64,000 nucleotides of DNA, taken from the NCBI GenBank assembly GCA_025351425.1, contig JANXVY010000027.1:24318-88317 (forward strand), given 5' to 3'. Shown piece after piece: positions 34,435 to 43,819 of this stretch (positions within the stretch are counted from its first letter, which is position 1; the number at the start of each line of letters is the position of its first letter). This stretch comes from Hyphomicrobium sp. (GTDB lineage Bacteria; Pseudomonadota; Alphaproteobacteria; Rhizobiales; Hyphomicrobiaceae). The position numbers were made by a program, and so were the translations under genes. The notes under the pieces are model-generated. The model had not been told where the DNA came from. It did not search any database and saw only the letters and a list, made by a program, of their open reading frames with translations.

Positions 34435-35499
34435 ATGACCGTATCTGCGCCCGCAACCCCACCGCACGTCCATCGCCGGTTTCTCGACCCCTTGCTCGGC
34501 AAGGCGATCTCACCCCCGCCCATCTGGCTCATGCGCCAGGCAGGCCGCTATCTGCCTGAGTACAAGGCGACGAGAGCTGCCGCGGGCAGCTTCCTCGATC
34601 TGTGCTACAACCCAAAGCTCGCCGCCGAAGTAACGCTGCAGCCGATCCGGCGCTACGGCTTCGACGCGGCGATCCTGTTTTCCGATATCCTCGTCGTGCC
34701 CGACGCGCTCGGCCAGTCCGTGAGCTTCCTTGAAGGCGAAGGCCCGCGTCTGGACCCCATCCGCGACGCCGGCGCGCTGAAACGGCTGAAGCCCGAAGCG
34801 GCGGCCAAGACCTATGCGATCGTGTGCGAAACGGTCGCCCGCCTGCGCCAGGACCTGCCCAAGGAAACAGCGCTGATCGGCTTTTGCGGCGCGCCCTGGA
34901 CGGTCGCAACCTACATGGTCGGCGGCGAAGGCTCATCCGATCAGGCCCACGCGCGGTCGTTTGCCTATCGCGACCCCAAGGGCTTCGGCCAGCTGATCGA
35001 TATCCTGGTTGAAACCTCCATAGAGTACCTCTCGGGGCAGGTCGTGGCCGGCGCCGACGTGCTGCAGATATTCGACAGCTGGGCGAGCACGCTGCCGGAG
35101 GACGAATTCGAGAGCTGGGTGCTGGAGCCGACCCAGCGCATCGTGGCGACGCTCAAGAAAAAACACCCAGGTGTGCCCGTCATCGGCTTCCCGCGCGGCG
35201 CCTGCGGCTTGTCGGAAACGTTCCTCAAAGTGACCGGCGTCGACGCCATCAGCTGCGACACCGCGATGCCGCTGCGGGTCATGCGATCGTTGCAGCACCA
35301 TGGCAAGGCGGTGCAGGGTAACTTCGATCCGCTGCTATTGGTGGCTGGTGGTGCTGCGCTCGACCGCCGCGTCGACGAGATTTTGCGCACGCTTTCGGAC
35401 AAGCCGTTTATTTTCAACCTGGGCCATGGAATCGTGCCACAAACGCCGCCGGAACACGTCGCCCAGCTCGTGGAGCGGGTGAGAGCATGGAAGCCGTAA
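34435..35499 (+). CDS. hemE: Uroporphyrinogen decarboxylase
   Basis: This 354-residue enzyme removes four carboxyl groups from uroporphyrinogen III to give coproporphyrinogen III in haem synthesis. The substrate-site signature WLMRQAGRYLPEY lies at residues about 27-39. GFCGAPWTVATYMVGG and IGFPRGACG follow, and NLGHGIVPQTPPEHV ends the barrel. The ATG at 34435 follows AAGTGAAG. It abuts hemJ with no gap, and its promoter region overlaps the candidate origin. Confidence 0.96.
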   Translation: MTVSAPATPPHVHRRFLDPLLGKAISPPPIWLMRQAGRYLPEYKATRAAAGSFLDLCYNPKLAAEVTLQPIRRYGFDAAILFSDILVVPDALGQSVSFLEGEGPRLDPIRDAGALKRLKPEAAAKTYAIVCETVARLRQDLPKETALIGFCGAPWTVATYMVGGEGSSDQAHARSFAYRDPKGFGQLIDILVETSIEYLSGQVVAGADVLQIFDSWASTLPEDEFESWVLEPTQRIVATLKKKHPGVPVIGFPRGACGLSETFLKVTGVDAISCDTAMPLRVMRSLQHHGKAVQGNFDPLLLVAGGAALDRRVDEILRTLSDKPFIFNLGHGIVPQTPPEHVAQLVERVRAWKP

Positions 35500-36045
35500 G
35501 TGGCGAAAAACACTGACAGTTCGACCGTTGCGCGGCAAGGCTCACCGGGCCTGCGGGCCGCCGCAGCGCTTAGCGTGACGGTCGGCCTGACCGCGTCGGT
35601 GATGCTGGCGTTGGGCCAAGCCGCCTACCCCTGGGTCAAGGCTGTCCACGTGATGGCGATCATTGCCTGGATGGCGGGCATGCTCTACCTGCCGCGCCTG
35701 TTCGTCTATCACGCTGAGGCGCCGGCCGGATCAGAGCTGTCGGAAACGCTGAAGGTGATGGAACGCCGCCTGCTCACCATCATCATGAACCCGGCGATGG
35801 TCATTGCCTGGGTTCTGGGCCTGTGGCTCGCCTGGGCCGGCGGGTGGCACACGGCGGGCTGGTTCGCAGCCAAGCTCGTCCTCGTGCTCGCGCTGTCCGC
35901 GGTCCATGGCATGCTTTCGGCGTCGGTGCGCCGGTTTGCTGAAGATCGCAACGACAAGTCGACCCGCTATTGGCGCATCATGAACGAAGTCCCCGCCCTG
36001 CTGATGGTCGGAATCGTCATTTTCGTGATTGTGAAGCCATTTTAG
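35500..36045 (+). CDS. hemJ: Protoporphyrinogen IX oxidase HemJ
   Basis: This 181-residue, roughly four-helix membrane protein oxidises protoporphyrinogen IX in haem synthesis. The signature VKAVHVMAIIAWMAGMLYLPRLFVYH contains the conserved haem-ligand histidine, and HGMLSASVRRFAEDRN and RIMNEVPALLMVGIVIFVIVKPF also fit. The start is GTG at 35500, directly after the hemE stop. About 40 N-terminal residues extend beyond the usual HemJ start. The hemE-hemJ pair makes one haem operon. Confidence 0.9.
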   Translation: MAKNTDSSTVARQGSPGLRAAAALSVTVGLTASVMLALGQAAYPWVKAVHVMAIIAWMAGMLYLPRLFVYHAEAPAGSELSETLKVMERRLLTIIMNPAMVIAWVLGLWLAWAGGWHTAGWFAAKLVLVLALSAVHGMLSASVRRFAEDRNDKSTRYWRIMNEVPALLMVGIVIFVIVKPF

Positions 36046-36337
36046 CGGCTTAAGTGTCACACTCTTGAGCTTCCGTTCCTGGGAAAACTCTGCTAAGCAC
36101 ACCACATTCACGTTATTGAGCAAAGCCTCCCCGGCTGAGCTGCCGGTTGTTCACTCGCGGCAAGTTCTTACTTCGCAGTGCGAGACAATCTGGCCGCATG
36201 GGATAAACCCATGCAAGCGATGATCCAGACCCTCCCACAGACTAAAGATCAAACGTCCTCCCCCACCGCGCGACCTTCCCTGCCCATCGACTTACGGCCG
36301 CCTTGGAAAATGAGGTCGCCCCCGGAGTTTTGAACCC
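36046..36337 (+). other. rho leader region
   Basis: The 292-bp leader of rho holds a 40-codon open frame (36211-36333, MQAMIQTLPQTKDQT...) that stops 4 bp before the rho start codon. Its ribosome site is poor. Rho genes commonly have long leaders with autogenous control, so a role is possible but not shown. Confidence 0.35.
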
Positions 36338-37618
<1,281 letters not shown>

Positions 37619-37620
37619 GG

Positions 37621-37697
37621 TCCAAAACGACGGGAGGTTCGGAGGGTGTTCCTCCGAACGGGGCGCGGGGCGGTAGCCCTACTCGTTTCAGCGACGT
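37621..37697. repeat. Double-hairpin repeat element, copy A
   Basis: TTCGGAGG/CCTCCGAA forms the first hairpin and GGGGCGGTAGCCC the second; it closes with CAGCGACG. The same outline occurs at 42633, 50265 and 51249. Its end provides the TGA stop and last two codons of the minus-strand kinase gene. Confidence 0.75.
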
Positions 37698-38185
37698 CCC
37701 GCAAAAAGTTCGACCTCGCGCCGGCTATGCAGGCCTGTCTTCGCACCGGGAAACACGTGGAAGATAAGGGCGTGGGCGGCATGCGAGCTGGAGGATTGCC
37801 GGTTCCAATACTGCTCGGCCCATACGACCAATCCGGCGAACTCGGCGTCCGAACCCCCAGCGGAACCGCGAGCGAGCAGTCCCGCCTTGCACTCGGCCCA
37901 CGGCAGATCGAGCCAGACGAGGTGCGTGGCCCGCGGGCTGACGGCATCGATCAACCAGCCATAGACGCCCTCGATGACCCAGCGCTGGGCCAGACTGGCC
38001 TCGGTTGCGAGCTGTTTGGCGGCCACCGCTCCGCGTTTGTGTAACAACATTTGATCGATCCAATAGACCTCATCAAGAGAGGTCACGGCGCAATCGGCCT
38101 TGAGCGCGATTCGTCGGGCGAGCGTTGACTTGCCCGACCCGCTGTTGCCGATGATGAGGGTGCGTTGCAAAGGGGCGGTGAGCAT
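37688..38185 (-). CDS. Small P-loop kinase (adenylate-kinase-like)
   Basis: The 165-residue protein has P-loop GNSGSGKST at 13-21, SLDEVYWID and WVIEGVYGWLIDAVSPRATHLVWLDLPWAEC, and lacks a long lid. This fits the AAA/topology-modulation or shikimate-kinase-like proteins often annotated as adenylate kinase-like. The substrate cannot be told. The ATG at 38185 (LTAPLQRTLIIGNSGSGK) is a better start than 38236, which would overlap an intrinsic terminator. Its 3' end overlaps a repeat element. Confidence 0.8.
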   Translation of the reverse strand: MLTAPLQRTLIIGNSGSGKSTLARRIALKADCAVTSLDEVYWIDQMLLHKRGAVAAKQLATEASLAQRWVIEGVYGWLIDAVSPRATHLVWLDLPWAECKAGLLARGSAGGSDAEFAGLVVWAEQYWNRQSSSSHAAHALIFHVFPGAKTGLHSRREVELFAGRR

Positions 38186-38225
38186 CACCCATCCGTAATG
38201 CCGCAGAGATCGTGGCGCAATGCAA

Positions 38226-38696
38226 CGCCCGCTCAAAAAGCAAAACCCTGCCGCTGGCTGTGCCGGGCAGGGTTGTCATCTTCCGATGATGCTAAGCCGG
38301 AATATCCGGTTTTGAAATCGAGGCTCTGAGGGTGACGGCCGGCCGGCCGCCACGGTCTCTCCCTCGCATGAAGGTTTCACATTTTGATTTTGAAGGCTGG
38401 TCCTGTTGCGGGCCTTGACCGGATGCCCCGCGGCGACGGCAGGGTCGCTGTTGGGCAGGGCATGTGTCTTTGGGTTTTGCAATTCGGACTAAAGCCGTAT
38501 CGTAAGCTGAGGTGGCGTCATCGCTCCTCCGTAGTCACGAAGCTGTGCCGGCGGCGGCGCAGAACCCTCGGCGGTCTCATTCCATCTGCACCATGCAGAC
38601 GTGTCGGTGAATGAGACTGCGGCGGAACCGCTGCTGGGTAGGAAAGGCGCGGGCCCTGGGCGGGCATGACGGACTTTCGAACCAGTGCGCATCGAC
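38226..38696 (-). ncRNA. Candidate minus-strand transcript of unknown type
   Basis: A near-consensus promoter at 38730-38703 and an intrinsic terminator at 38275-38226 bound about 470 nt with no convincing gene. Inside is a long hairpin (38569-38621, arms GCGGTCTCATTC and GAATGAGACTGC with a nested TCTGC/GCAGA). After it come two short minus-strand frames: MTPPQLTIRL with a GGAGGA site, and a 68-codon TTG frame ending next to the terminator (38482-38276). I checked for tmRNA tag, RNase P and SRP motifs and saw none. It could be a structured RNA or a small mRNA with a leader peptide. Confidence 0.5.
38228..38275 (-). terminator. Intrinsic terminator of the candidate transcript
   Basis: A 9-bp perfect stem (AACCCTGCC with GGCAGGGTT) is followed on the minus strand by TTTTGCTTTTTG. 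It lies upstream of the kinase start, so it must end a separate transcript. Confidence 0.75.
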
Positions 38697-38702
38697 ACCT
38701 AA

Positions 38703-38730
38703 AAGATACGCCGATGCCCCCAACTGTCAA
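38703..38730 (-). promoter_or_regulatory. Near-consensus sigma-70-type promoter
   Basis: On the minus strand TTGACA (38730-38725), a 16-bp spacer, then TATCTT (38708-38703). Predicted start is near 38696. It is one of the clearest housekeeping promoters in the window and points into a region without a recognised gene. Confidence 0.65.
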
Positions 38731-38801
38731 GAGTCTTTGCGCACGTTTTTCTCAATCGCGCTTAGCACTTCGTGATCGCAGCCCGTGGGCTTTGAAACAA
38801 T

Positions 38802-38834
38802 AAAAAACGGCCGCTCCCCGATGGCGAACAGCCG
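38802..38834 (-). terminator. Terminator of the small secreted-protein gene at 38937
   Basis: A 9-bp stem with G-U pairs (CGGCTGTTC with GAGCGGCCG) followed by TTTTTTATTG on the minus strand, about 100 bp after the stop of the gene at 38937-39197. Confidence 0.65.
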
Positions 38835-38838
38835 CCTC

Positions 38839-38891
38839 GAGTCCTTCCGACTTAAGTAGACTCGCGGAAGGACTCTAGGTCTTTGTTTTTT
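38839..38891 (+). terminator. Strong hairpin with plus-strand T-run
   Basis: An 11-bp perfect stem (GAGTCCTTCCG with CGGAAGGACTC) followed on the plus strand by TAGGTCTTTGTTTTTTC. No plus-strand gene leads into it, so the transcript it ends is unknown. Confidence 0.55.
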
Positions 38892-38936
38892 CATGCTTCT
38901 TTCGGGAAAACCGCGCCACACTTTTCCCGGAAGCAC

Positions 38937-39197
38937 TCAACCTCGCCAGCGATAACCGCCGCAGGTTTCGCGCAAATTCTCGCGCAGTTCATGAATGATA
39001 TGGCGTTCGCGCTCGGTGATGATGCCGTCAGACGCCGCGCGATGTTCGAACCGGTGCAGACGCTCGGCCTTCTCCTGGCATACGTAGTGATGGCGCTCGG
39101 CATACGGATAGCGGCCGCGTTCCCAGCGTTCGGGATCGGCGTGCGCCGAGACGGCGCCAAGGGTGAGAAGAGCGGCAGTAAGAGCAAGACGTTTCAT
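38937..39197 (-). CDS. Small secreted protein
   Basis: The 86-residue protein has a signal peptide (RLALTAALLTLGAVSAHA). The mature part, about 66 residues, is basic and histidine-rich with two cysteines (YVCQEK, ETCGGYRWRG) and a helical RFEHRAASDGIITERERHIIHELRENL stretch. I do not recognise a named family, though similar short envelope proteins are common in Hyphomicrobiales. It has its own terminator downstream. Confidence 0.8.
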   Translation of the reverse strand: MKRLALTAALLTLGAVSAHADPERWERGRYPYAERHHYVCQEKAERLHRFEHRAASDGIITERERHIIHELRENLRETCGGYRWRG

Positions 39198-39313
39198 TGT
39201 TGGTTCTCCAGACTGGTGCCGGTGGGGTCATGCCCGGCAAGCACCCGCAAATTGCGATAAATCACATGAACACGATCTGAAGATGAAGGATGGTTTGCGT
39301 TCATCCTTGACCA

Positions 39314-41386
39314 TCAGGCGGCAGGCGTTAGCGGGGTGGCCTGGCGCAGCGTGCGCAACGACGGTGTGAGATGATCCGCGGCAGACGTGGGCGCGAGACA
39401 ATGGGGCCCAAGACAAACGTAGGCGGCAGCTAAGCCGTCGAACCCTGGCTTGAAGGCCAGACCCGCGGGAAGCCCTGCTTGACCGGGGCTCAACACATAG
39501 CGAAGCGCCCCCGGCAGGCTCATGCCGTTGACGGCTGCGGCGAGCGCGCCGGTATCGCGGCCAGCGACCACGACCAGTTGGGGCGCGATGAGATCGATGG
39601 CGTTGGCGAGGAACCCCGTATGCTGGGTGAGCGAGCGCGCAAGGTCGGGCGCGAACGCCTGCACGATGGCTTCCGCGCGGGTAACGAAGCGGCTCTCGCC
39701 CGTGAGCACGAACAGCCCCATGAGGTTCGACAGCATGACGGTGTTGGCGCTGGGCACCGCGTCGTCTTGCGCGGACGAGAGGCGCACGAGAACGTCGGTC
39801 GTATCGTCCGCAGTGGTTGCATATCCGCCCGTATCCGCGACCCAGTAGTGGCGATCGAGCACGTCGCTCCAGCGCAGCGCAGCGTCGAGGTAGGCGGGCT
39901 CCGCCGCGACCTGATGCAGCCGCAGGGCCGCGTGGATCATGTTGGCGTAGTCGTTGGCCGTCGCTGAAGCCGTCATGTGGCCTGAGCGGCAGCTGTGGCG
40001 CAGCCGGCCATCCCTCGTCATGCGCGTCTCGACGAACAAAAACGCGCGCCGCGCCAGCTCAGCCCAGGCAGGCTTTTCGAACACGACGGCGGCACGCGCG
40101 AGCGCCGCGATCATCAGCCCGTTCCAGTCGGCGAGCACCTTGTCGTCAAAACCGGGCCGCACGCGGTTCGCGCGCCGGGCCAGCAGCTTGGCTTTGAGGA
40201 TCGCGAGCTTCTCCTCCTCGACATCGCTCATCAGCTCGCGCGAGCCCAGGCGATTGAGGATCGAGGTCGGCTTCGCGTCCGCCTCGTGCGGCCGGCTGTG
40301 ATCGCCATCCCAGTTGCCCTTGGGCGAGACGTCGTAGATGTGGCCGAACACTTTTGCGACATCCGCGCCGAGCACCTCCACGACCTCGTCATAGCTCCAG
40401 ACGTAGAACTTGCCTTCGCAGCCCTCGCTGTCGGCATCCAACGACGAGGCGAAGGCGCCCCCCTCCGCGAGCATCTCGCGTTCGAGCCAAGCGACAGTTT
40501 CCTCGACCCGGATCTTGAACAGCGGATTGCGTGTTTCCTGGTAAACCTCTGTGAGAAGATCGATCAGCAGCGCATTGTCGTAGAGCATCTTTTCGAAATG
40601 CGGGACGAGCCATTTTTCATCGACGCTGTAGCGCGAGAACCCGCCGCCGAGGTGGTCGTAGATGCCGCCCTGGCAAATCTGGATCAACGTCTTCTCGACG
40701 GCGGCCTTGGCGAGCGGCTGGTCGTAGCGGACGGCGCCGCGCCATAAGAGCCAGAAGAAGTTCCACTGCGGAAACTTGGGCGCACCCTGGAGACCGCCGT
40801 TGTCGGGGTCCACCGCGCGCAAGAGCCTTGAAGTGAGATCTTCGAGCGAGGCATCCGTGATCTGGAAGATGCGGTCGGTGACAGGCCGCTCGCTCAACAT
40901 GGCCGTGATGTGGTGCGCGTTGTGATCGACCGTCTCGCGATCGTTGGCGTAGATGTGGGCAACCTGCCGCAGCACGGAGACGAAGGAAGGCCGGCCGTAG
41001 CGGGAGTCCTTGGGAAAGTATGTGCCGCCCCAGAACGGCCGGGCGCCGGTATCCAGGAACATGGTCAGCGGCCACCCACCCTGTTCGCCCAGCCGGTGCA
41101 GCGCGCCCATGTAGATGGCGTCGATGTCGGGCCGCTCCTCGCGGTCGACTTTGATGTTGACGAAGAGCTCGTTCATGACGCTCGCGGTGGCGCCGTCTTC
41201 GAAGCTTTCGTGCGCCATGACGTGGCACCAGTGGCAGGCGGCATAGCCGACCGAGAGTAGGATGGGCTTGCCGGTTCGCTTGGCTTCCGCGAGCGCCTCG
41301 GGTCCCCATGCCCACCAGTGAACCGGATTATCCTTGTGCTGGATCAGATAGGGCGAAGTCTCGCGCGCGAGGCGGTTTTCGGTCAT
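39314..41386 (-). CDS. Thioredoxin-domain / DUF255 protein (YyaL-like)
   Basis: This protein of about 690 residues has an N-terminal thioredoxin-like DUF255 domain: [25 protein letters not shown], then [16 protein letters not shown] with a CxxC at about residues 54-57 and [14 protein letters not shown] long alpha/alpha-barrel glycoside-hydrolase-like region fills the rest. Homologues include YyaL and human SPATA20; no reaction is established. ATG 41386 gives the family start; 41419 is an alternative. It is divergent from mnmE. Confidence 0.88.
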   Translation of the reverse strand: MTENRLARETSPYLIQHKDNPVHWWAWGPEALAEAKRTGKPILLSVGYAACHWCHVMAHESFEDGATASVMNELFVNIKVDREERPDIDAIYMGALHRLGEQGGWPLTMFLDTGARPFWGGTYFPKDSRYGRPSFVSVLRQVAHIYANDRETVDHNAHHITAMLSERPVTDRIFQITDASLEDLTSRLLRAVDPDNGGLQGAPKFPQWNFFWLLWRGAVRYDQPLAKAAVEKTLIQICQGGIYDHLGGGFSRYSVDEKWLVPHFEKMLYDNALLIDLLTEVYQETRNPLFKIRVEETVAWLEREMLAEGGAFASSLDADSEGCEGKFYVWSYDEVVEVLGADVAKVFGHIYDVSPKGNWDGDHSRPHEADAKPTSILNRLGSRELMSDVEEEKLAILKAKLLARRANRVRPGFDDKVLADWNGLMIAALARAAVVFEKPAWAELARRAFLFVETRMTRDGRLRHSCRSGHMTASATANDYANMIHAALRLHQVAAEPAYLDAALRWSDVLDRHYWVADTGGYATTADDTTDVLVRLSSAQDDAVPSANTVMLSNLMGLFVLTGESRFVTRAEAIVQAFAPDLARSLTQHTGFLANAIDLIAPQLVVVAGRDTGALAAAVNGMSLPGALRYVLSPGQAGLPAGLAFKPGFDGLAAAYVCLGPHCLAPTSAADHLTPSLRTLRQATPLTPAA

Positions 41387-41605
41387 AAGCGGGGGTCCAT
41401 GCTTTTCGGCTTGAGCCATATCGGACAGGCGATCTCATGCTCGACGTTTTCCGGCTGGCCGTTATCGTGCCATCTCCATACATGTCATCTTCTAGCTTGT
41501 CGCGCAGACCGAATCCCGACCCTGGCGGAACCGCCACGACCAGAGCCCGCTGATCGATGGGTTCTCGGGACAGCCCGAGGATGACAATAGAGTGAGCACG
41601 CCAAT

Positions 41606-43015
41606 TTGAGCCATCGAGAGACCATCTTCGCGCTGTCGACGCCGCCGGGACGTTCCGCGATCGCGGTCGTGCGGCTGTCGGGTCCGGACGTGGGCGCGGT
41701 GCTGGATGCGATATGCCCGCCGCGCCCGGAGCCTCGACGCGCGGCCGTCCGCCGCCTGAAGGACCCGGCCACGGGCAACCTCCTCGATGAAGCGCTCGTC
41801 CTCCATTTCGCCGCACCGCGTAGCGAGACCGGCGAGGATATGGCCGAACTTCAGCTTCACGGCGGTAAAGCGATCATCCGCGCGGTGCTCGACGTGCTGT
41901 CCAAGATGCCCGGCTGCCGCCCCGCCGAACCCGGCGAATTCGTCCGCCGGGCGTTCGGCAACGGCAAGCTGGACCTCGCGCAAATCGAGGGCCTGGCCGA
42001 CCTCATCGACGCGGAGACGGAAGCGCAGCGCCAGCAAGGGATCGCGCAGGCAACCGGCGTGCAGTCGCAACGGTTCGAGCGCTGGCGCGCCGAGGTGCTG
42101 GCGGCGATGGGTCTCGTTGAGGCGGCCATCGATTTTTCCGATGAGGGCGACGTCGGCGACCAGGCGGTCGCGCAAGCCGAGGCACGCGCGCGGGCGTTGA
42201 CGGCGGACCTCGAACGCGAGCTGGCCGACGGCCATCGCGGCGAGATCTTGCGCGAGGGATTCCGCGTGGTGCTCGCAGGTCCGCCCAACGCGGGCAAGTC
42301 GAGCCTGTTGAATGCACTGGCAAGGCGCGACGCGGCGATTGTCTCCGAGGAGGCCGGCACCACGCGCGACGTGATCGACGTGCGGCTCGACTTGGAGGGT
42401 GTCGCCGTGATCGTCTCGGACACGGCGGGCATCCGCGAGACAGCCTCCAGCGTGGAGCAGGAGGGCATCAGGCGCACGCTGCAAGCCGCGCGCGAGGCGG
42501 ATCTGGTTGTTTGGCTGAGCGAGGGTGCAGCACCCCTGAGCCCGCAGGAGCGCCTGCACGCGAGCAACAGCCTCACGGTTTTGACCAAGAGCGACCTGTT
42601 GGCAGGTGAAACGATTGACGCGAAACGGCGGTCACACGAAGGAGGGTGTTCGGGGGACACGTTCCCCCGAACGGGGTGCGGGGACGTGTCCCCGCGCGCG
42701 CAGCGAGACTACGACCTCGCGGTCTCGGTCAGGACCGGCGCAGGGCTCGATGAGCTGACCGCGGAAATAGCCCGCCGCGCGCTGGCAGCCGTCGGCAACC
42801 CGTCTGATCCCGCGATGACCCGCGTGCGCCATCGCCGCGAGATCGAGACGGCGGTGGTCGAGCTGAACGTCTTCCTGACCGAACCCGCGCGCGGGCTTGA
42901 GCTGCGCGCAGAAAACCTGCGCCTCGCCGTCGCCGCCCTGGGCCGGCTCACGGGGAAGATTGACGCCGAAGACGTGCTCGGCGAAATCTTCCAGCGCTTT
43001 TGTATCGGGAAGTAG
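41606..43015 (+). CDS. mnmE: tRNA uridine-5-carboxymethylaminomethyl GTPase MnmE
   Basis: The 469-residue protein partners MnmG to modify wobble U34 of tRNAs. The N-terminal tetrahydrofolate-binding domain (SHRETIFALSTPPGRSAIAVVRLSG) is followed by a helical region. The GTPase domain, with G1 GPPNAGKS at 225-232, DTAGIRE and TKSD, is inserted in it, and the C-terminal FCIGK has the catalytic cysteine. The start is TTG at 41606. Unusually, residues about 343-369, between the G4 motif and SVRTGAGLDEL, are encoded by a palindromic repeat, copy B, inserted in frame. The domain on both sides is intact, so the protein probably still works. Confidence 0.95.
   Translation: MSHRETIFALSTPPGRSAIAVVRLSGPDVGAVLDAICPPRPEPRRAAVRRLKDPATGNLLDEALVLHFAAPRSETGEDMAELQLHGGKAIIRAVLDVLSKMPGCRPAEPGEFVRRAFGNGKLDLAQIEGLADLIDAETEAQRQQGIAQATGVQSQRFERWRAEVLAAMGLVEAAIDFSDEGDVGDQAVAQAEARARALTADLERELADGHRGEILREGFRVVLAGPPNAGKSSLLNALARRDAAIVSEEAGTTRDVIDVRLDLEGVAVIVSDTAGIRETASSVEQEGIRRTLQAAREADLVVWLSEGAAPLSPQERLHASNSLTVLTKSDLLAGETIDAKRRSHEGGCSGDTFPRTGCGDVSPRAQRDYDLAVSVRTGAGLDELTAEIARRALAAVGNPSDPAMTRVRHRREIETAVVELNVFLTEPARGLELRAENLRLAVAALGRLTGKIDAEDVLGEIFQRFCIGK
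42633..42709. repeat. Double-hairpin repeat element, copy B, inside mnmE
   Basis: TTCGGGGG/CCCCCGAA and GCGGGGAC/GTCCCCGC form two hairpins, and it closes with GCGCGCAGCGAGAC. It shares layout and end with copies A, C and D. It sits in the mnmE reading frame and encodes a Gly/Cys/Arg-rich stretch containing GDTFPRTGCGDVSPRA. Confidence 0.85.
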
Positions 43016-43021
43016 GCAGGT

Positions 43022-43037
43022 GGATTCACGTGAAACA
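43022..43037. promoter_or_regulatory. parS-like site 1
   Basis: GGATTCACGTGAAACA matches the bacterial parS palindrome TGTTTCACGTGAAACA at 14 of 16 positions. It lies 6 bp after the mnmE stop. Confidence 0.8.
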
Positions 43038-43125
43038 TCCGGTCGCCAACGCGCCCCGGCTCCTCTTGCCAGCCCAGCGTGGCCCCAGAAAAGACAACCC
43101 GGTTAACCTTAAGATGTACACGCAT

Positions 43126-43141
43126 CGATTCACGTGAAACG
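43126..43141. promoter_or_regulatory. parS-like site 2
   Basis: CGATTCACGTGAAACG keeps the central TTCACGTGAA palindrome and GAAAC arm. It lies 104 bp from site 1, just upstream of the Nudix gene. Confidence 0.75.
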
Positions 43142-43169
43142 GCAGGATGAGCCACGCGGAAACCACGCC

Positions 43170-43661
43170 ATGAACGAGATCATCGAACGCGAGGCGGTGC
43201 GCGCCATCCTCCTGACGCCGGCGTGCGAAGTTCTGCTCATGCGCATTCGCGCGCCGGGGGCAACGAAGGACTGGTGGATTACGCCGGGTGGCGGGCTGCT
43301 TGGAGACGAAAGCGACGAAGCGGGTTTGCGCCGCGAACTGGGCGAGGAACTGGCGCTGGAGGACTTTGCGCTGGGTCCGCTGGTCTGGCGCCGCCAGCAT
43401 ACGTTCGATTGGCTCGGTCGCCGCATCTGTCAGCGCGAGCGCTATTTCGTGGTTCACGTGGACCGCTTCGAAGCGCGGATGACCGATCCGGTCGAAGCGC
43501 ACGTGTGGCAGGAATTCCGCTGGTGGACGTTGCGCGAGTTGGAGCAGGCGATTGAGGAGCTGACCCCGCTCACCCTCGCAGGGATCGTGCGGCGGTATCT
43601 GGAACAGGGTCCTCCGTGCGAAGACCTTGCAATAGAGGTGCGGGAGGATGAGAGCGGATGA
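43170..43661 (+). CDS. Nudix hydrolase
   Basis: The 163-residue protein has a full Nudix box, GLLGDESDEAGLRRELGEEL (G-x5-E-x7-REL-x-EE), within WWITPGGG...EEL. The family cleaves nucleoside diphosphates linked to another moiety; the N-terminal VRAILLTPACEVLLMRIRAPG and long C-terminus suggest a sanitising or signalling nucleotide substrate, not resolved. ATG 43170 is preferred to the GTG at 43134, which lies inside a parS site. It sits between parS sites 2 and 3 and separates mnmE from mnmG. Confidence 0.9.
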   Translation: MNEIIEREAVRAILLTPACEVLLMRIRAPGATKDWWITPGGGLLGDESDEAGLRRELGEELALEDFALGPLVWRRQHTFDWLGRRICQRERYFVVHVDRFEARMTDPVEAHVWQEFRWWTLRELEQAIEELTPLTLAGIVRRYLEQGPPCEDLAIEVREDESG

Positions 43662-43675
43662 ACAAACGCCGGGCC

Positions 43676-43691
43676 CGATTCACGTGAAACA
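43676..43691. promoter_or_regulatory. parS-like site 3
   Basis: CGATTCACGTGAAACA, the same form as site 4, lies 14 bp after the Nudix stop. Confidence 0.8.
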
Positions 43692-43737
43692 TCGCGGGCG
43701 AAGGATAGGCCGGCCCAATCAAAACACCGCAATGAAA

Positions 43738-43767
43738 AGACCCCAGTCAGCTTGCGCTGGCCGGGGC
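43738..43767 (-). terminator. Terminator of the small secreted-protein gene at 43820
   Basis: On the minus strand CCCCGGCCAGC pairs with GCTGACTGGGG around a GCAA loop, one mismatch and one wobble, then TCTTTTCATT. Confidence 0.65.
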
Positions 43768-43819
43768 GTTGCAGCGTACCCCGCTGCGTAGTGTGGGGGC
43801 GATCAGATCAAAACCAGGA

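Noticed and set aside
38226..38696. tmRNA, RNase P or SRP RNA
   Set aside because: No tag sequence beginning Ala-Asn-Asp-Asn, no GAGGAAAGTCC-type RNase P motif and no GGAAG SRP tetraloop motif was found on either strand.
38727..38936. 69-codon minus-strand frame
   Set aside because: It contains two terminator-type hairpins and its N-terminal part is the trailer of the upstream gene, so it is unlikely to be coding.
43451..43464. GGTTCACGTGGACC, a sixth possible parS
   Set aside because: It breaks the TTCACGTGAA core by one base on one side and lies within Nudix codons; probably chance.
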